From positions 310,001 to 374,000 of the forward strand of contig OW568872.1 of assembly GCA_938743325.2 (NCBI GenBank): a stretch of DNA of 64,000 nt. Direction: 5' to 3'. Below the pieces are notes generated by a model. The model worked only from the letters and a program-made list of their open reading frames with translations. It did not search any database and had not been told where the DNA came from. Positions 30,801-38,812 of the stretch are shown here, piece by piece. A program made the translations under genes and the position numbers. Source of the DNA: Pycnococcus provasolii. Lineage: Eukaryota; Chlorophyta; Pseudoscourfieldiophyceae; Pseudoscourfieldiales; Pycnococcaceae. The first letter of the stretch is position 1; the number at the start of each line of letters is the position of its first letter.

Positions 30801-31829
30801 CTGCTCGATCGTTGCCTCAGGCACGGTATTTTCATCAACCAATGTCATGGCATCGCTCGCCGGCGTACGTGCCGCATGTGTGGGTGACTCCTGCTGCTTC
30901 TTCTCCACGCTCAACTCGACAGTTCCATTCGTGCTGATGCCATCACCGCGCTGTGATGCCGCCTTGACTGCCACTGACGCATGTGGCGCCTTCGTACTCT
31001 TCAGCTTATCCGTCGATAGCTTGGGCACGTCCAGCTTCCGGTTTGGCTCAGTCTTCGACGCACCGCCAGCATTTGCATTTGACGTTTTCTGCTTCGCTGC
31101 GGTTGCTGCTGTGACATTCGTCTTGATAACAGGCTTAGGCGCCTTGAATTCAAGAGCGCGCAGGCGCGCCTGATTTTTCTTCTGCAACTCGTCCTCACGT
31201 TTGCTGTGCATCGCCTTGACAAATTTACGTGCACCCGCACGCTCTCGCTTGAATTGAAGAGCCGCCGCCGCGAGGATATCCGCCTGTACGTCGGTGGTAC
31301 TCGGCCGCTTCGGCACCTCTTCCACGGGTTCTGCGTCCGAGTCGGACTTGTCAACATCGTCAGCAACTTCTTGCGCCTGTGTTGCCGCACCGCCAGCATG
31401 TTGTGCGCTTGCTTCGCGCGGCGTCGGCGCGGCTGGCGGAGGTTCGCGCGGCGTCGGCACGCCTGGCGGAGGTTCGCGCGGCGTCGGCATGTGTGATGGA
31501 ATCGCTACGTTTGGCGGCGTCGCAGCCTGCGGCGTCGGCACACTCTGAACCACAGGCGCGGGTGCCGGCGCGATTGCCGGCGCGGGTGCCGGTGCGTTTA
31601 TTTGTGTAGACGAAGTAGTCGCGATTTCCAGTTGGTTGAGTACGGCCGTGCTGATTCCCCTTTCGTCAAGTTCTTCGCGTATCAGTTCCATCATTTTTAA
31701 GGCGTGTTGATTTCCTTCACCACTCGGCGAGATACCCGAGACTCCCGGCCTTAACACAAGAGTTAAGGCCTTAAGTTCCGCTCTGAGTTCGTCGACGCTG
31801 GCGTCGTAGATGTCGTACGCCTCCATCAT
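27858..31829 (-). CDS. Tubulin-tyrosine-ligase-like (TTLL) protein with long N-terminal extension
   Basis: 1323 residues; the first ATG is 31829. An ATP-grasp enzyme that adds amino acids (Tyr, Glu or Gly) to tubulin tails. The catalytic region begins near residue 955: [68 protein letters not shown], and [27 protein letters not shown] with the metal-binding E-x-N. The closest groups are TTLL4/5/9-type polyglutamylases. An Asp/Gly-rich insert of about 60 residues interrupts the domain after NKENE. Residues 1-700 are disordered and Pro/Ala/Glu-rich, without a known domain except a short N-terminal helical patch. Confidence 0.88.
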   Translation of the reverse strand: [1323 protein letters not shown]

Positions 31830-32305
31830 CACCCTGGACCTGTGGCTGGCGCGATATCACAGGCAAGCAAGGGGCCGCGTATTTTATGTTACTGTAAAGT
31901 TTATATTGGCCGGACCGGGGCCAACAGCCTCTCTCTTCCGGTTTGAAACCAGGGGGACCGTGGAGGTGAGGGAAATACTGTAGGGAAAGGGAAAGGTGAG
32001 CCTCGGAAGGACTTGATGGAGCCTCATGTCAAGCCCGTGCTTCCGTGATGCCATGTGTACAAGTAGTGCTACAAGATGTTCCACTCGACACTTCATAAAG
32101 TACGAGACAAATTGATACGACATGAGGAAACTATGAACTATCACGATTACAATAATCCAGTTTCACTTTTTACTGAATGAGCTTATCTTAGTCTCTCCTT
32201 CACTTCACACTGCCAATCACAGCGCAACAGTAGTGCGTCCAAGGATGCCACCCGCCATCGCACTGGTCACCCAACCCCGCTAAAAAAAAAGCAAGCACGC
32301 ACTCG
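31830..32305. other. Spacer between the TTLL and p24-like genes
   Basis: 476 bp with no gene. It contains the promoter-like word at 31882-31898 on the TTLL side. The rest is unremarkable apart from several short repeats. Confidence 0.5.
31882..31898 (-). promoter_or_regulatory. Promoter-proximal word TTACAGTAACATAAAAT
   Basis: It lies 53 bp upstream of the TTLL start codon on the sense strand. The same 17-bp word with one change (TTACAGTACCATAAAAT) lies 69 bp upstream of the carboxylesterase gene at 46301-46317. Position and repetition suggest a core-promoter element containing CATAAAA. Confidence 0.45.
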
Positions 32306-33958
32306 CTAGATGCGCAAACCTGCGGGGCCCATCGCAACACGATTTTTGTTCGACCAATCGCGCGCTTCGCTCGTAAACATGCATCGGATGCGCCATACAA
32401 GATGAGCGGACGCGGCGATGATGCCGATATTAGTGAGGATGCCGTAGTAGAGCGTCTTGTTGCGTGCCGCCGTAGCTGTCATGAATCGCCGATGATCCTG
32501 TTGCTTCATGTGTCGCTGTTCCAAGCGTGCATGACTGATGACGCTTTTGAGCCTGTGTGCAGAAACGGCGATCGCGTGCAGATCGCTTGCTTGAAGAAAC
32601 TCGTCCGTTGCGACATGTTCAGGCACCGTCTCGCTGTGCTCATCATCCGCATCCGTTCCAAAACCGAATACGGCGTTTGGAATGTTCGTAAGGCTGACGG
32701 TGAAGTAGCTAATGTCGACAAGCAATGGCGTCGATTTGCTTCTCTGGTTGGTGAAGCAGAGCCGCCACGGTCCCGGGCCACCGCGAGCGTGAGCGACAAT
32801 GGTCTCATCCTCGACGCCAAATCTAGAATCGAGCACGGTTCCGGTTGGTGAGATGACGTGCACGCCAGTCTTTGCCTTTTCGCTCTGCCTCCCATCTTTG
32901 TCTGAAACGACGAACGCAGCCTCTATCACCACGTCCGCGTTGCCATGCACATCAAATGTTGGCTGCATCTCTTGCTCCAGAGCCTCACGCTGCGTCCTGG
33001 TCATCGTCGTGTGCTGCTGCTGATGGTGCATTGGATGTACACGACCTGTATGAGCTCTACCCGTGTCTCGGTGAGGATGCTCCACCGAGTAGTCCTCGAA
33101 GTCGTCTTCGTCATCATGGTGTATCTGCAGCAGGCGTCGGCGGCGAAGTGTATTCGGCTGTTGTTGTTGTTGTTGTTGTTGCTGGTATTGCTGCTGTTGT
33201 TGTTGCTGCTGTTGTGGCTGGTACTGCTGCTGTTGCTGTTGTTGCTGTGGCTGGTACTGTTGTTGTTGTTGTTGTGGCTGCTGGTACTGCTGCTGCTGTT
33301 GTGGCTGTTGTTGTTGTTGTTGTTGCTGCTGTTGGTAATGCTGCTGCTGTTGAGAAGGATTGTTGGGATATCCTCCTTGCTGCATTCCCTGCTGCATTGC
33401 CGCTTGCGGGTCGGCGGGAGGCTGCTGTGGCTGGCGAGGCTGCCCAATGCTGCCTCCCGCCATGGGTTGCTGCTGCTGTTGTTGTTGTTGTTGTTGATCT
33501 CCTTGTTGACTGTGCGCTGTGGGTTGGCTATGAGTCGTTTGAGGTTGTTGTTGTTGTTGTTGCTGCTGCTGCTGCTCGCGAATCGGAGTCGACACCGAAC
33601 GCTGTGCATTCCGTTGCTTGTGTTGATCTGCGGTTGCGCTCGGCGATCGGGTGCGCATCATCATATCATCATGATCAAGAATTCGCTTGGCATTTTGCAC
33701 GCGATGCTTGTCGTGCTGAACGAGCGACATCCACACTTCCTCCGGCACAGTGTAGCTAACGCATTCAGACGCGCCTTTGGGAAGGAAGTTGTCCTGATCC
33801 GTGTGAGCGCGATGCGCGACGTGCTCCGGCCAGACGCGCACCGACATGCCGCGAGCCATCATCAAGAAATGGGAGCCACCACTGCTCAGCGTCGCCGCCG
33901 TGGCAGCAAAAAGCGTCAGCGCATAGGCGACGCGTCGCGAAGCTGGTAAAAACGCCAT
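32306..33958 (-). CDS. GOLD-domain (p24/TMED-like) membrane protein with large polyglutamine insert
   Basis: 550 residues from ATG 33958 (MAFLPASRR). A signal peptide (LTLFAATAATLSSG) is followed by a GOLD start with GASECVSYTVPEEVW. From about residue 128 to 270 there is a Gln-rich stretch with pure runs of up to nine Gln and Gln-Pro/Gln-Tyr blocks. The GOLD fold resumes near 325 (NADVVIEAAFVVSD, PGPWRLCFTN). A helix rich in His and Arg leads to one transmembrane span (TLYYGILTNIGIIAASAHLVW) near the C-terminus, which ends cytosolic. The order signal peptide-GOLD-coil-TM is that of p24 cargo receptors of COPI/COPII vesicles. The usual short cytosolic FF/KK tail is not obvious, and the length is more than twice the family norm. 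Confidence 0.75.
   Translation of the reverse strand: MAFLPASRRVAYALTLFAATAATLSSGGSHFLMMARGMSVRVWPEHVAHRAHTDQDNFLPKGASECVSYTVPEEVWMSLVQHDKHRVQNAKRILDHDDMMMRTRSPSATADQHKQRNAQRSVSTPIREQQQQQQQQQQPQTTHSQPTAHSQQGDQQQQQQQQQQPMAGGSIGQPRQPQQPPADPQAAMQQGMQQGGYPNNPSQQQQHYQQQQQQQQQQPQQQQQYQQPQQQQQQYQPQQQQQQQQYQPQQQQQQQQQYQQQQQQQQQPNTLRRRRLLQIHHDDEDDFEDYSVEHPHRDTGRAHTGRVHPMHHQQQHTTMTRTQREALEQEMQPTFDVHGNADVVIEAAFVVSDKDGRQSEKAKTGVHVISPTGTVLDSRFGVEDETIVAHARGGPGPWRLCFTNQRSKSTPLLVDISYFTVSLTNIPNAVFGFGTDADDEHSETVPEHVATDEFLQASDLHAIAVSAHRLKSVISHARLEQRHMKQQDHRRFMTATAARNKTLYYGILTNIGIIAASAHLVWRIRCMFTSEARDWSNKNRVAMGPAGLRI
33150..33580 (-). repeat. CAA/CAG repeat tracts (polyglutamine)
   Basis: Runs of TTG/CTG on the plus strand (CAA/CAG sense) at about 33158-33355, 33470-33497 and 33545-33577. 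Mixed CAA and CAG codons show the tracts are not pure slippage products. Confidence 0.9.
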
Positions 33959-34139
33959 GAATTTGGAATTTTGGAAACCCAAATGACAAAACCCTACCTC
34001 GATTGCTTCTAGAAGGACTGTATTGTTTGGGGTGGGGGCCCGTCGTAGTTCTAAGGCAGAACGCGACCTTCGTCGCGAAAAATAAAAAAAATCAACAAAA
34101 TATTGAAAATTTGAAACAATGAACGACAGTCGTGCTCGG

Positions 34140-37100
34140 TTACAAGAAGAGTGGCACGGCGGTCGGTGGCACGGCTCCGTGCTCAGATATCACCATGGTG
34201 ATGTACTTCATCGGGGTCACGTCGTAGCACGGCAGCAGGTGCCTGAGCTTCGCGTGCTTGGGGGTCGACGCAACCACGTCACCGTCGACTCCCATTTTCA
34301 GGAGGTCGGCGGGATCTCTCAATTCGTTCATCGTGACCGAATCGAGTAGCACGCGCTCGGTGAATTTGCAGCTCTCGCAGCAGATGACAACTGGCACCTT
34401 GTAGCTTGAAGCGAGCATGCAGATGGACGCGGTGCCCAATCGGCTCAGCACGTAGCCGTTGCTCGCAACACCTGCGGCGCCGATGAACGCCTTGGTCACG
34501 GATCGACTACCGCAAACGCGCTCCACAGCATAGAATGGCGAGTACGTGCACGAGATGCCATTTTGCAGCAGCACGCGCAGCGCCTTGGTTGACTCTCGGT
34601 AAGGACGCGAGTCAACAACCACCACGGAGAAGTGCGCATTCGGCTTCATCCTCTTCGCCGTCACGAGGATTCGTGTGATGATATCGGACGTCCCCTCGTA
34701 AATCAGGATGTTGTCGCCTTGCTTGATGTGCTGACTCGCGATATCCACGATGTGCTGCTGCGCGCCGATGATCTTTTCCTGCGCGTACTTATCGAGGTCT
34801 GCCAGTAGAAGCTTTTTCGCCTGCCTGACGGGGTCTGGGCACTCGCTCGCCTCGTCGTCGTCCTCATCACCCTCGTCGCGAGCATTCTCGAGCTCTGTCA
34901 GGCTGATAACGCTGCCTTGCCAGCGCAAGGACTGGCTCGGATGACGTAGCTCGTTCTCCACCATTGGAATAAGACGTTTCAAGTATTTGATCGCGTTGCC
35001 CATTGCGATGCCAAGAGGGCGGCACTCGACGATGTGCTCGATCGCCACGTTGATCTTATGCAAAAGGTCGCGGGACTGGAAAATTTCAGGTGTTGCTGAG
35101 GAAGTCACGCCGCCCTCCGAACTTCCTTGGCCCGCGCCGGCGCTTCTGCTCGGCGACTCTGACCCCGCCATGGCTGTGGCCTCCGGCTTGTAGTCGCGAA
35201 TGATGTCTTTGAGCGCCTCGATCATCGCTAGACAGCGCGCACTCGATCCACGCAGCTTTCCGTCGCGAAGCTTCACGCCGAGCTCGACAACAGACGTGTG
35301 AAGTGGCTCCGACGCGCCACTGCCCCCCTCCGCAAGCTCTCGCCGGGTCATGCCAAAAGAAACGGCAAGCGCGGTGTCCTGCGCCTTTGCCTCCTTGTCG
35401 GATGCCGCGTGCCCGCCCCACGCAGGAAGATTGGAGAAGAGATCCCAGCAGCGGCCACCCAGGCTACCGCCGTGGCTACCGCCTCTGTGACCACCGCCTC
35501 CACCACCACTGCCTCCGCCTCCGCCTCCGCCACCATTGCTCGATCCTTGTGCCCTGCTGGCCTTCGAAGGTTTGTCACCCTTATCGTCTTTCGGCGCGGA
35601 CCCACTCTTGCTAGGTGGAGGCGCCTTGCCTTCCGCAGCCAAGCGCGCAGCCTTCTCAGCTCGCTGACGTTCTTGAAGCTCCCTTCGCTCTGCTTTGGTT
35701 GTAGGACGAGGAGGCTTAGTCGTGCCCTTGTCCTGCGGTGTTCCACGAGGCTTTTCTTCGGGAGCGACGGAAGGCGTGCTCGCCGCATTGGATGCCGCCC
35801 CCGCTTCGCCTCCCGTGACCGTGGCCACAGGAACCGTCGATGCGGCGGAGATTGAGTGTGGGTGTGGTGGAATGCTGCCTATGCCGATGTTGGATGCTGA
35901 CGTCGTCGACTTGATCGATGTCGACATCGTGCTGCTTGCTGTCGAATGCCCGCGATCGAGACCGTACGACGACGCCAGGCTGGTCGCATGCTGCGTTTGC
36001 GGTGTCGACGAAAGGCTCGCGACACTCTCGGCTGTTCTATACGATGGAGCGACGGAAACTGGCACGCTGCCGACGGGCTGGTTGGAAACCGGCGTGGCAG
36101 CGTAACCTGCGACGCCGTTTGCAGCCTCCGCCGATGGCGTCATCAGAGGTGCTGGCGGCGCTTGCACAGATCCCAATGACGTCCTGTTCTCCATCATCGG
36201 CGGAATGTGTCCCACAGCGCTGGGTAGCACCAGCTCTGCCGCCTCCGTTGCCACGGCGGCGACAGCTGACATACCTGGTTGGGGAATCTGAGTCTGAGTC
36301 TGAGTCTGCGGCTGCGGCACCTCAATTCCACCCTGCAGCGGCAGTCCTCCGAGCACCTCGTCGATGCCGAGCACCTCGCCAGTACTCGTTTGCGCCTGCA
36401 CCTGCGCCTGAAATGTGGTTGCGATTCCGCCCGCGATCTCCTGTGCCGAGTTGGCCGTTGCTCCTCCGGCAGTACTGCCCTCAAGACGGACCGGACGAGG
36501 TGGCGTCATGGATGCGTCGGACAGGTTGCTCCCGCTCTGTGTGAGGTGCGGGAAGATCATTGTGGGTGGTGACGACCCGTCCGGTCTACCTAGGTCGTCA
36601 CTGCTTTCGGCGCTGCCCGCGACTCCGTAGAACTCCGCCCTGGCGACGTGCCTCGGTATAGCGCTGGGCGCCGTCGTCTGCAAAGCCCCAAGCTGGTCTT
36701 CCGCCACGTTTTCTGCACTTGCCGTTTGGTTGATTGCCGGTGTCGTCGTCGTCGTTGTTGCTGTTGCTGTTGCTGTTGCTGCAGCCGCTGCAGCAGCTGC
36801 TGCTCCAGACGTGGCTGCTGCTGTGCCCGACTGGTTCGCATCGTAGTTGTGGCCCTCTTGGCGGTATTCGTTCATGGTGGCTGAAGTTCCATCGGCGTTA
36901 TCCATGTTGTTGTGTATTGCAGCTCCCTGCGTGTTTCCGACGTCGAATCCGACAACCTGGCGTACAGGTTCGATGGGCACGTCTCCTCCCCCGCCGCCTC
37001 CATAGTGAGCTGTTGAGGCGGACATGGCTCGTAGTCTCGTACTATTGTTGGAGGAGGTATTATCTTCGACGGTGCCCACAGGACCATGAACACTTGGTGA

Positions 37101-37169
37101 GTTCTTGAGTGATGACGAGAGCGCAACATTCGGAACAACATTCGATTGACTTGGTGATTGAGCGTCCAT
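34140..37169 (-). CDS. Translation initiation factor eIF2B, delta subunit
   Basis: 1009 residues from ATG 37169. eIF2B is the guanine nucleotide exchange factor for eIF2, and the delta subunit is part of its regulatory core. The conserved C-terminal half begins near residue 615 and contains ARCLAMIEALKDIIRDY, RPLGIAMGNAIKYLKRLI, QGDNILIYEGTSDIITRIL, VVVVDSRPYRESTKALRVLL, GAAGVASNGYVLSRLGTASI, VVICCESCKFTERVLLDS and the end YDVTPMKYITMVISEHG. The N-terminal 550 residues are low-complexity (Ala, Ser, Thr, Gln) with a polyglycine stretch. A basic Lys/Arg-rich region at about 470-545 resembles the charged N-region of other delta subunits. The protein is about twice the usual length. Confidence 0.92.
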   Translation of the reverse strand: MDAQSPSQSNVVPNVALSSSLKNSPSVHGPVGTVEDNTSSNNSTRLRAMSASTAHYGGGGGGDVPIEPVRQVVGFDVGNTQGAAIHNNMDNADGTSATMNEYRQEGHNYDANQSGTAAATSGAAAAAAAAATATATATTTTTTPAINQTASAENVAEDQLGALQTTAPSAIPRHVARAEFYGVAGSAESSDDLGRPDGSSPPTMIFPHLTQSGSNLSDASMTPPRPVRLEGSTAGGATANSAQEIAGGIATTFQAQVQAQTSTGEVLGIDEVLGGLPLQGGIEVPQPQTQTQTQIPQPGMSAVAAVATEAAELVLPSAVGHIPPMMENRTSLGSVQAPPAPLMTPSAEAANGVAGYAATPVSNQPVGSVPVSVAPSYRTAESVASLSSTPQTQHATSLASSYGLDRGHSTASSTMSTSIKSTTSASNIGIGSIPPHPHSISAASTVPVATVTGGEAGAASNAASTPSVAPEEKPRGTPQDKGTTKPPRPTTKAERRELQERQRAEKAARLAAEGKAPPPSKSGSAPKDDKGDKPSKASRAQGSSNGGGGGGGGSGGGGGGHRGGSHGGSLGGRCWDLFSNLPAWGGHAASDKEAKAQDTALAVSFGMTRRELAEGGSGASEPLHTSVVELGVKLRDGKLRGSSARCLAMIEALKDIIRDYKPEATAMAGSESPSRSAGAGQGSSEGGVTSSATPEIFQSRDLLHKINVAIEHIVECRPLGIAMGNAIKYLKRLIPMVENELRHPSQSLRWQGSVISLTELENARDEGDEDDDEASECPDPVRQAKKLLLADLDKYAQEKIIGAQQHIVDIASQHIKQGDNILIYEGTSDIITRILVTAKRMKPNAHFSVVVVDSRPYRESTKALRVLLQNGISCTYSPFYAVERVCGSRSVTKAFIGAAGVASNGYVLSRLGTASICMLASSYKVPVVICCESCKFTERVLLDSVTMNELRDPADLLKMGVDGDVVASTPKHAKLRHLLPCYDVTPMKYITMVISEHGAVPPTAVPLFL

Positions 37170-37755
37170 GATAAGGTGTGAAACCAATAACAACAACAGT
37201 GAAGGGGAAACACCAAGACCGATTGGTGAGGATGAAGGAGAAATATATGGAGGTCACCGGCGGATGATTGATGGCGGCAGCGGCACTAAAAAAAAGCCCC
37301 TGGGGCCGGGAGAAAAACCAGAAAACAGTTCAAGGAGGAGGTCCCGCCCACAGGGGCAGGGCAAGGGTGCCTACAACCTTGGAGGAGGTGTCCCAAGCAG
37401 GATCAGCATGGGGGGGCCCTATGGGGGGGGGGGGGGGGAGAAGTGAAGGTCAGAAGGGAAGGTCAGAAGGGGGGGGGGGGGACCAGATGTTAGGGTTAGG
37501 GTTAGGGTTAGGGTTAGGGTTAGGGTTAGGGTTAGGGTTACCGGGTAGGCCCTTCCTGTGCGGGTTGGTTGGCGCCCATTTTTCCCTGCTCTCTTTGATT
37601 TCGTCTCGTTCAAATCCAACTTCCCCCCCTTTTCTTCCACCTGTTGGTTTCCTTTTCCGCCTCCTCCTCCTTCCTCATCAAATCAAACTTCCCATCAATC
37701 GCAACTTCCCATCACTTCTCGCACTTGTCATCACTCCCCTCTTGGTGGTGAGAAT
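37170..37755. promoter_or_regulatory. Divergent spacer with TTAGGG array, eIF2B-delta / H4-MCM3 fusion
   Basis: 586 bp with G-runs at 37425-37438 and 37470-37481 and the eight-unit TTAGGG array at 37490-37540. No gene is seen. GTGAGA at 37748 and TTGCAG ending at 37794 could form a 47-bp intron at the start of the downstream gene, but splicing would place an out-of-frame ATG first, so I do not use it. Confidence 0.45.
37490..37540 (+). repeat. Eight-unit TTAGGG array
   Basis: Eight perfect tandem TTAGGG units plus TTA, the longest such array in the window. It lies 215-265 bp upstream of the H4 fusion start on its sense strand. Confidence 0.95.
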
Positions 37756-38688
37756 ATGCGTCCGCCGTCTAATCGTTCCTCCTCTCTCTTGCAGGGATCT
37801 GGACGTCTCATCAATGCGCATGCTCAGCCGGTTATGGTGGCATCATCATCACCACCATCATCAACACGTAATAGTGGGGGTGCCGTTCGCGCGTTCCGAC
37901 GACTCATGCGACGATCCCATGGAGGACACCTAGGTGGTGCGCAAATCACTGACAACGACGTACGTCGTCTCGCACGCAAAGGGGGTGTCAAGCGTATCGC
38001 GAAAGCTACCATAGCAGAGGCGAGACACGCGCTCGTCGAGTACATGAAAGCCGTGCTGAAAGACACCGTCGTTTACACCGAACACGCGAGGAGAATGACC
38101 GTCACGGTGCCGGACGTGCTCCGTGCGCTCAGGAAACGAGGAACGACTCTGTACGGATATGGAGGAGACGAGCTGCCGACAGGCGTTAAAAGCAGGCACA
38201 GGCGCGCGGAGACGATTCGCACAGCTCCCGTCAACGTGCAAGATGTGCTGAATGCGGCGAGGACGGGACAAGCACATACCGCTGCTGCTACTGTACCGCC
38301 GCCAGCAGCACAGTCGCCACAGTCGCCACCTATCGTTGAAGCTGCTCGCGCAACCTCACCAGCTTCCGCCCCAGACTCCTCGGCGGCAGCATTGACGACG
38401 CCCGCTCCAACTGCTCGCGTCCTCGGAGCGACTCCTGATACCGTGCCAAACGACGCCGTGACACCCGAGGATGTGACCCTGGCTCAGTCGTCGTTCGCCA
38501 AGCACTTTCAGGAGGCACACGTCGACGACTGTCCCGCGTCGCACTTGTTCGCACGCGCACGTGCGGAAAGTCGCGCAGTTGGACGCACGGTGCTCAGCGA
38601 GGCGACGTTGCGTGGACTGCTTGCTCAGCTGCAGGAGCAAAATCGCGTCATGGTGGACACGGATACGGATCGCGTGTTCCTGATTTGA
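37756..38688 (+). CDS. Divergent histone H4 fused to an MCM3-like C-terminal domain
   Basis: 310 residues from ATG 37756 (in-frame alternative 37834). Residues 63-137 are an H4 histone fold: ITDNDVRRLARKGGVKRI, VVYTEHARRMTVTVPDVL and TLYGYGG align with canonical H4 end to end, about half identical by hand count, with no gap. The usual H4 lysine tail is replaced by a Ser/Arg-rich head. After TLYGYGG, where H4 ends, there are about 100 disordered residues and then 240-310: FAKHFQEAH, LSEATLRGLLAQLQEQNRVMV and the terminal VFLI. This resembles the extreme C-terminus of MCM3 as I recall it (F-REAH, then LSKMQDDNQVMV and IIFLI), a winged-helix segment used in origin licensing. The frame is uninterrupted, so it is a single protein. 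Confidence 0.8.
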   Translation: MRPPSNRSSSLLQGSGRLINAHAQPVMVASSSPPSSTRNSGGAVRAFRRLMRRSHGGHLGGAQITDNDVRRLARKGGVKRIAKATIAEARHALVEYMKAVLKDTVVYTEHARRMTVTVPDVLRALRKRGTTLYGYGGDELPTGVKSRHRRAETIRTAPVNVQDVLNAARTGQAHTAAATVPPPAAQSPQSPPIVEAARATSPASAPDSSAAALTTPAPTARVLGATPDTVPNDAVTPEDVTLAQSSFAKHFQEAHVDDCPASHLFARARAESRAVGRTVLSEATLRGLLAQLQEQNRVMVDTDTDRVFLI

Positions 38689-38812
38689 TCGGGTGTGATG
38701 AGAGAGGTTGGAATCCACGGACGAGGAGTTCGCAAACAGGCAAGAGCGCCCCCACCCCCCCAAAAAAAAACTTCTTGAGTAAGTAAAAAGAAAAAAACAA
38801 TCACATTTGTTG

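Noticed and set aside
32872-33949. Long plus-strand frames rich in Val/Leu opposite the polyQ gene
   Set aside because: They are CTG/TTG or GTT/GTG readings of the CAA/CAG repeats.
37490-37540. TTAGGG arrays as chromosome-end or fusion scars
   Set aside because: Too short and repeated in front of many genes with strand bias, and the window has genes on both sides of every array.
37748-37794. 47-bp intron at the start of the H4 fusion gene
   Set aside because: GTGAGA and TTGCAG fit a splice pair, but splicing would make an out-of-frame ATG first and lose ATG 37756. The unspliced frame is coherent.
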